Of a stretch of 64,000 nt of DNA, positions 63,961 through 64,000 are shown piece after piece. Location: assembly GCF_000717655.1 (NCBI RefSeq), contig NZ_JNZY01000009.1:158026-222025 (forward strand), in the 5' to 3' direction. Both the position numbers and the translations under genes were made by a program. Position 1 is the stretch's first letter; each line of letters opens with the position of its first letter. The notes beneath the pieces are model-generated. The model searched no databases and was not told the origin of the DNA. It saw only the letters and a list, made by a program, of their open reading frames with translations. This DNA comes from Streptomyces katrae. GTDB taxonomy: Bacteria > Actinomycetota > Actinomycetes > Streptomycetales > Streptomycetaceae.

Positions 63961-64000
63961 CGGCGACCACTGCCGGGAGCCCGCCCCCGAACCCCCGCGC

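Overview
The window is very GC-rich actinobacterial chromosome, almost certainly from a Streptomyces. The supporting evidence is the strong third-position GC, frequent GTG and TTG starts, a complete atpIBEFHAGDC operon, the filP end, an actinobacterial-type Rho with a long charged insertion, a NucS/EndoMS gene, families largely confined to actinobacteria (DUF2550, DUF6325, DUF6479, SCO5389-like), and a gene order that from memory follows the S. coelicolor SCO5396-to-SCO5351 core region, followed by SCO5309/5308-like Ku/LigD and an FtsW/PBP pair. No database search was run; all names rest on recognisable motifs and gene order.

Layout. 1-4.7 kb: the end of filP, then two tandem paralogous ABC exporter pairs (ATPase plus permease). 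4.7-14.6 kb: single genes, including a zinc-finger-like protein, an LLM-family oxidoreductase, an SCO5389-family protein, nucS, a DUF4190/septum-formation membrane protein, a large membrane-anchored P-loop (STAND-like) ATPase, a STAS protein, 3-hydroxyacyl-CoA dehydrogenase, a PduO-type adenosyltransferase and a membrane protein. 14.8-18.7 kb: a two-component system (chiS/chiR-like) and a secreted GH18 chitinase with a textbook promoter carrying DasR-type repeats. 18.8-27.2 kb: DUF2550 gene and the ATP synthase operon (minus strand), headed by a Rex-like operator. 27.4-33.7 kb (minus strand): WecA-like transferase, glyA, a low-Mr tyrosine phosphatase, Sua5/TsaC, prmC and prfA. 33.8-44.3 kb (minus strand): rpmE, an LCP-family gene, rho, then thrB, thrC, hom, lysA and nrtL. 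44.4-45.1 kb: a response regulator and tRNA-Arg(CCG). 45.2-48.2 kb: an accessory-looking patch with a TPR protein, a glycosyltransferase-methyltransferase fusion and a collagen-like secreted protein. 48.2-54.6 kb: a phosphoribosyltransferase-hydrolase fusion, an XdhC protein, a DUF6479 protein, and a bacterial NHEJ set (separate LigD ligase and polymerase genes divergent from ku). 54.8-64 kb: a NERD-domain protein, a secreted anchored protein, a TetR regulator, two divergent diiron/ferritin-like proteins, a PBP2-FtsW/RodA pair, and a DUF6325-SHOCT pair.

Functional themes. The core genes serve energy supply (atp), translation termination and ribosome assembly (rpmE, prfA, prmC, sua5), aspartate-family amino acids (lysA, hom, thrC, thrB), envelope polymer synthesis (WecA-like, LCP, FtsW/PBP) and genome maintenance (nucS, ku/ligD). 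Many genes have a TANNNT hexamer 6-8 nt upstream of the start codon, as expected for leaderless transcripts. The most unusual material is the post-tRNA cassette at 45.2-48.2 kb, the STAND ATPase, the ArgS-like protein without catalytic core (NrtL), and the divergent diiron oxygenase pair.
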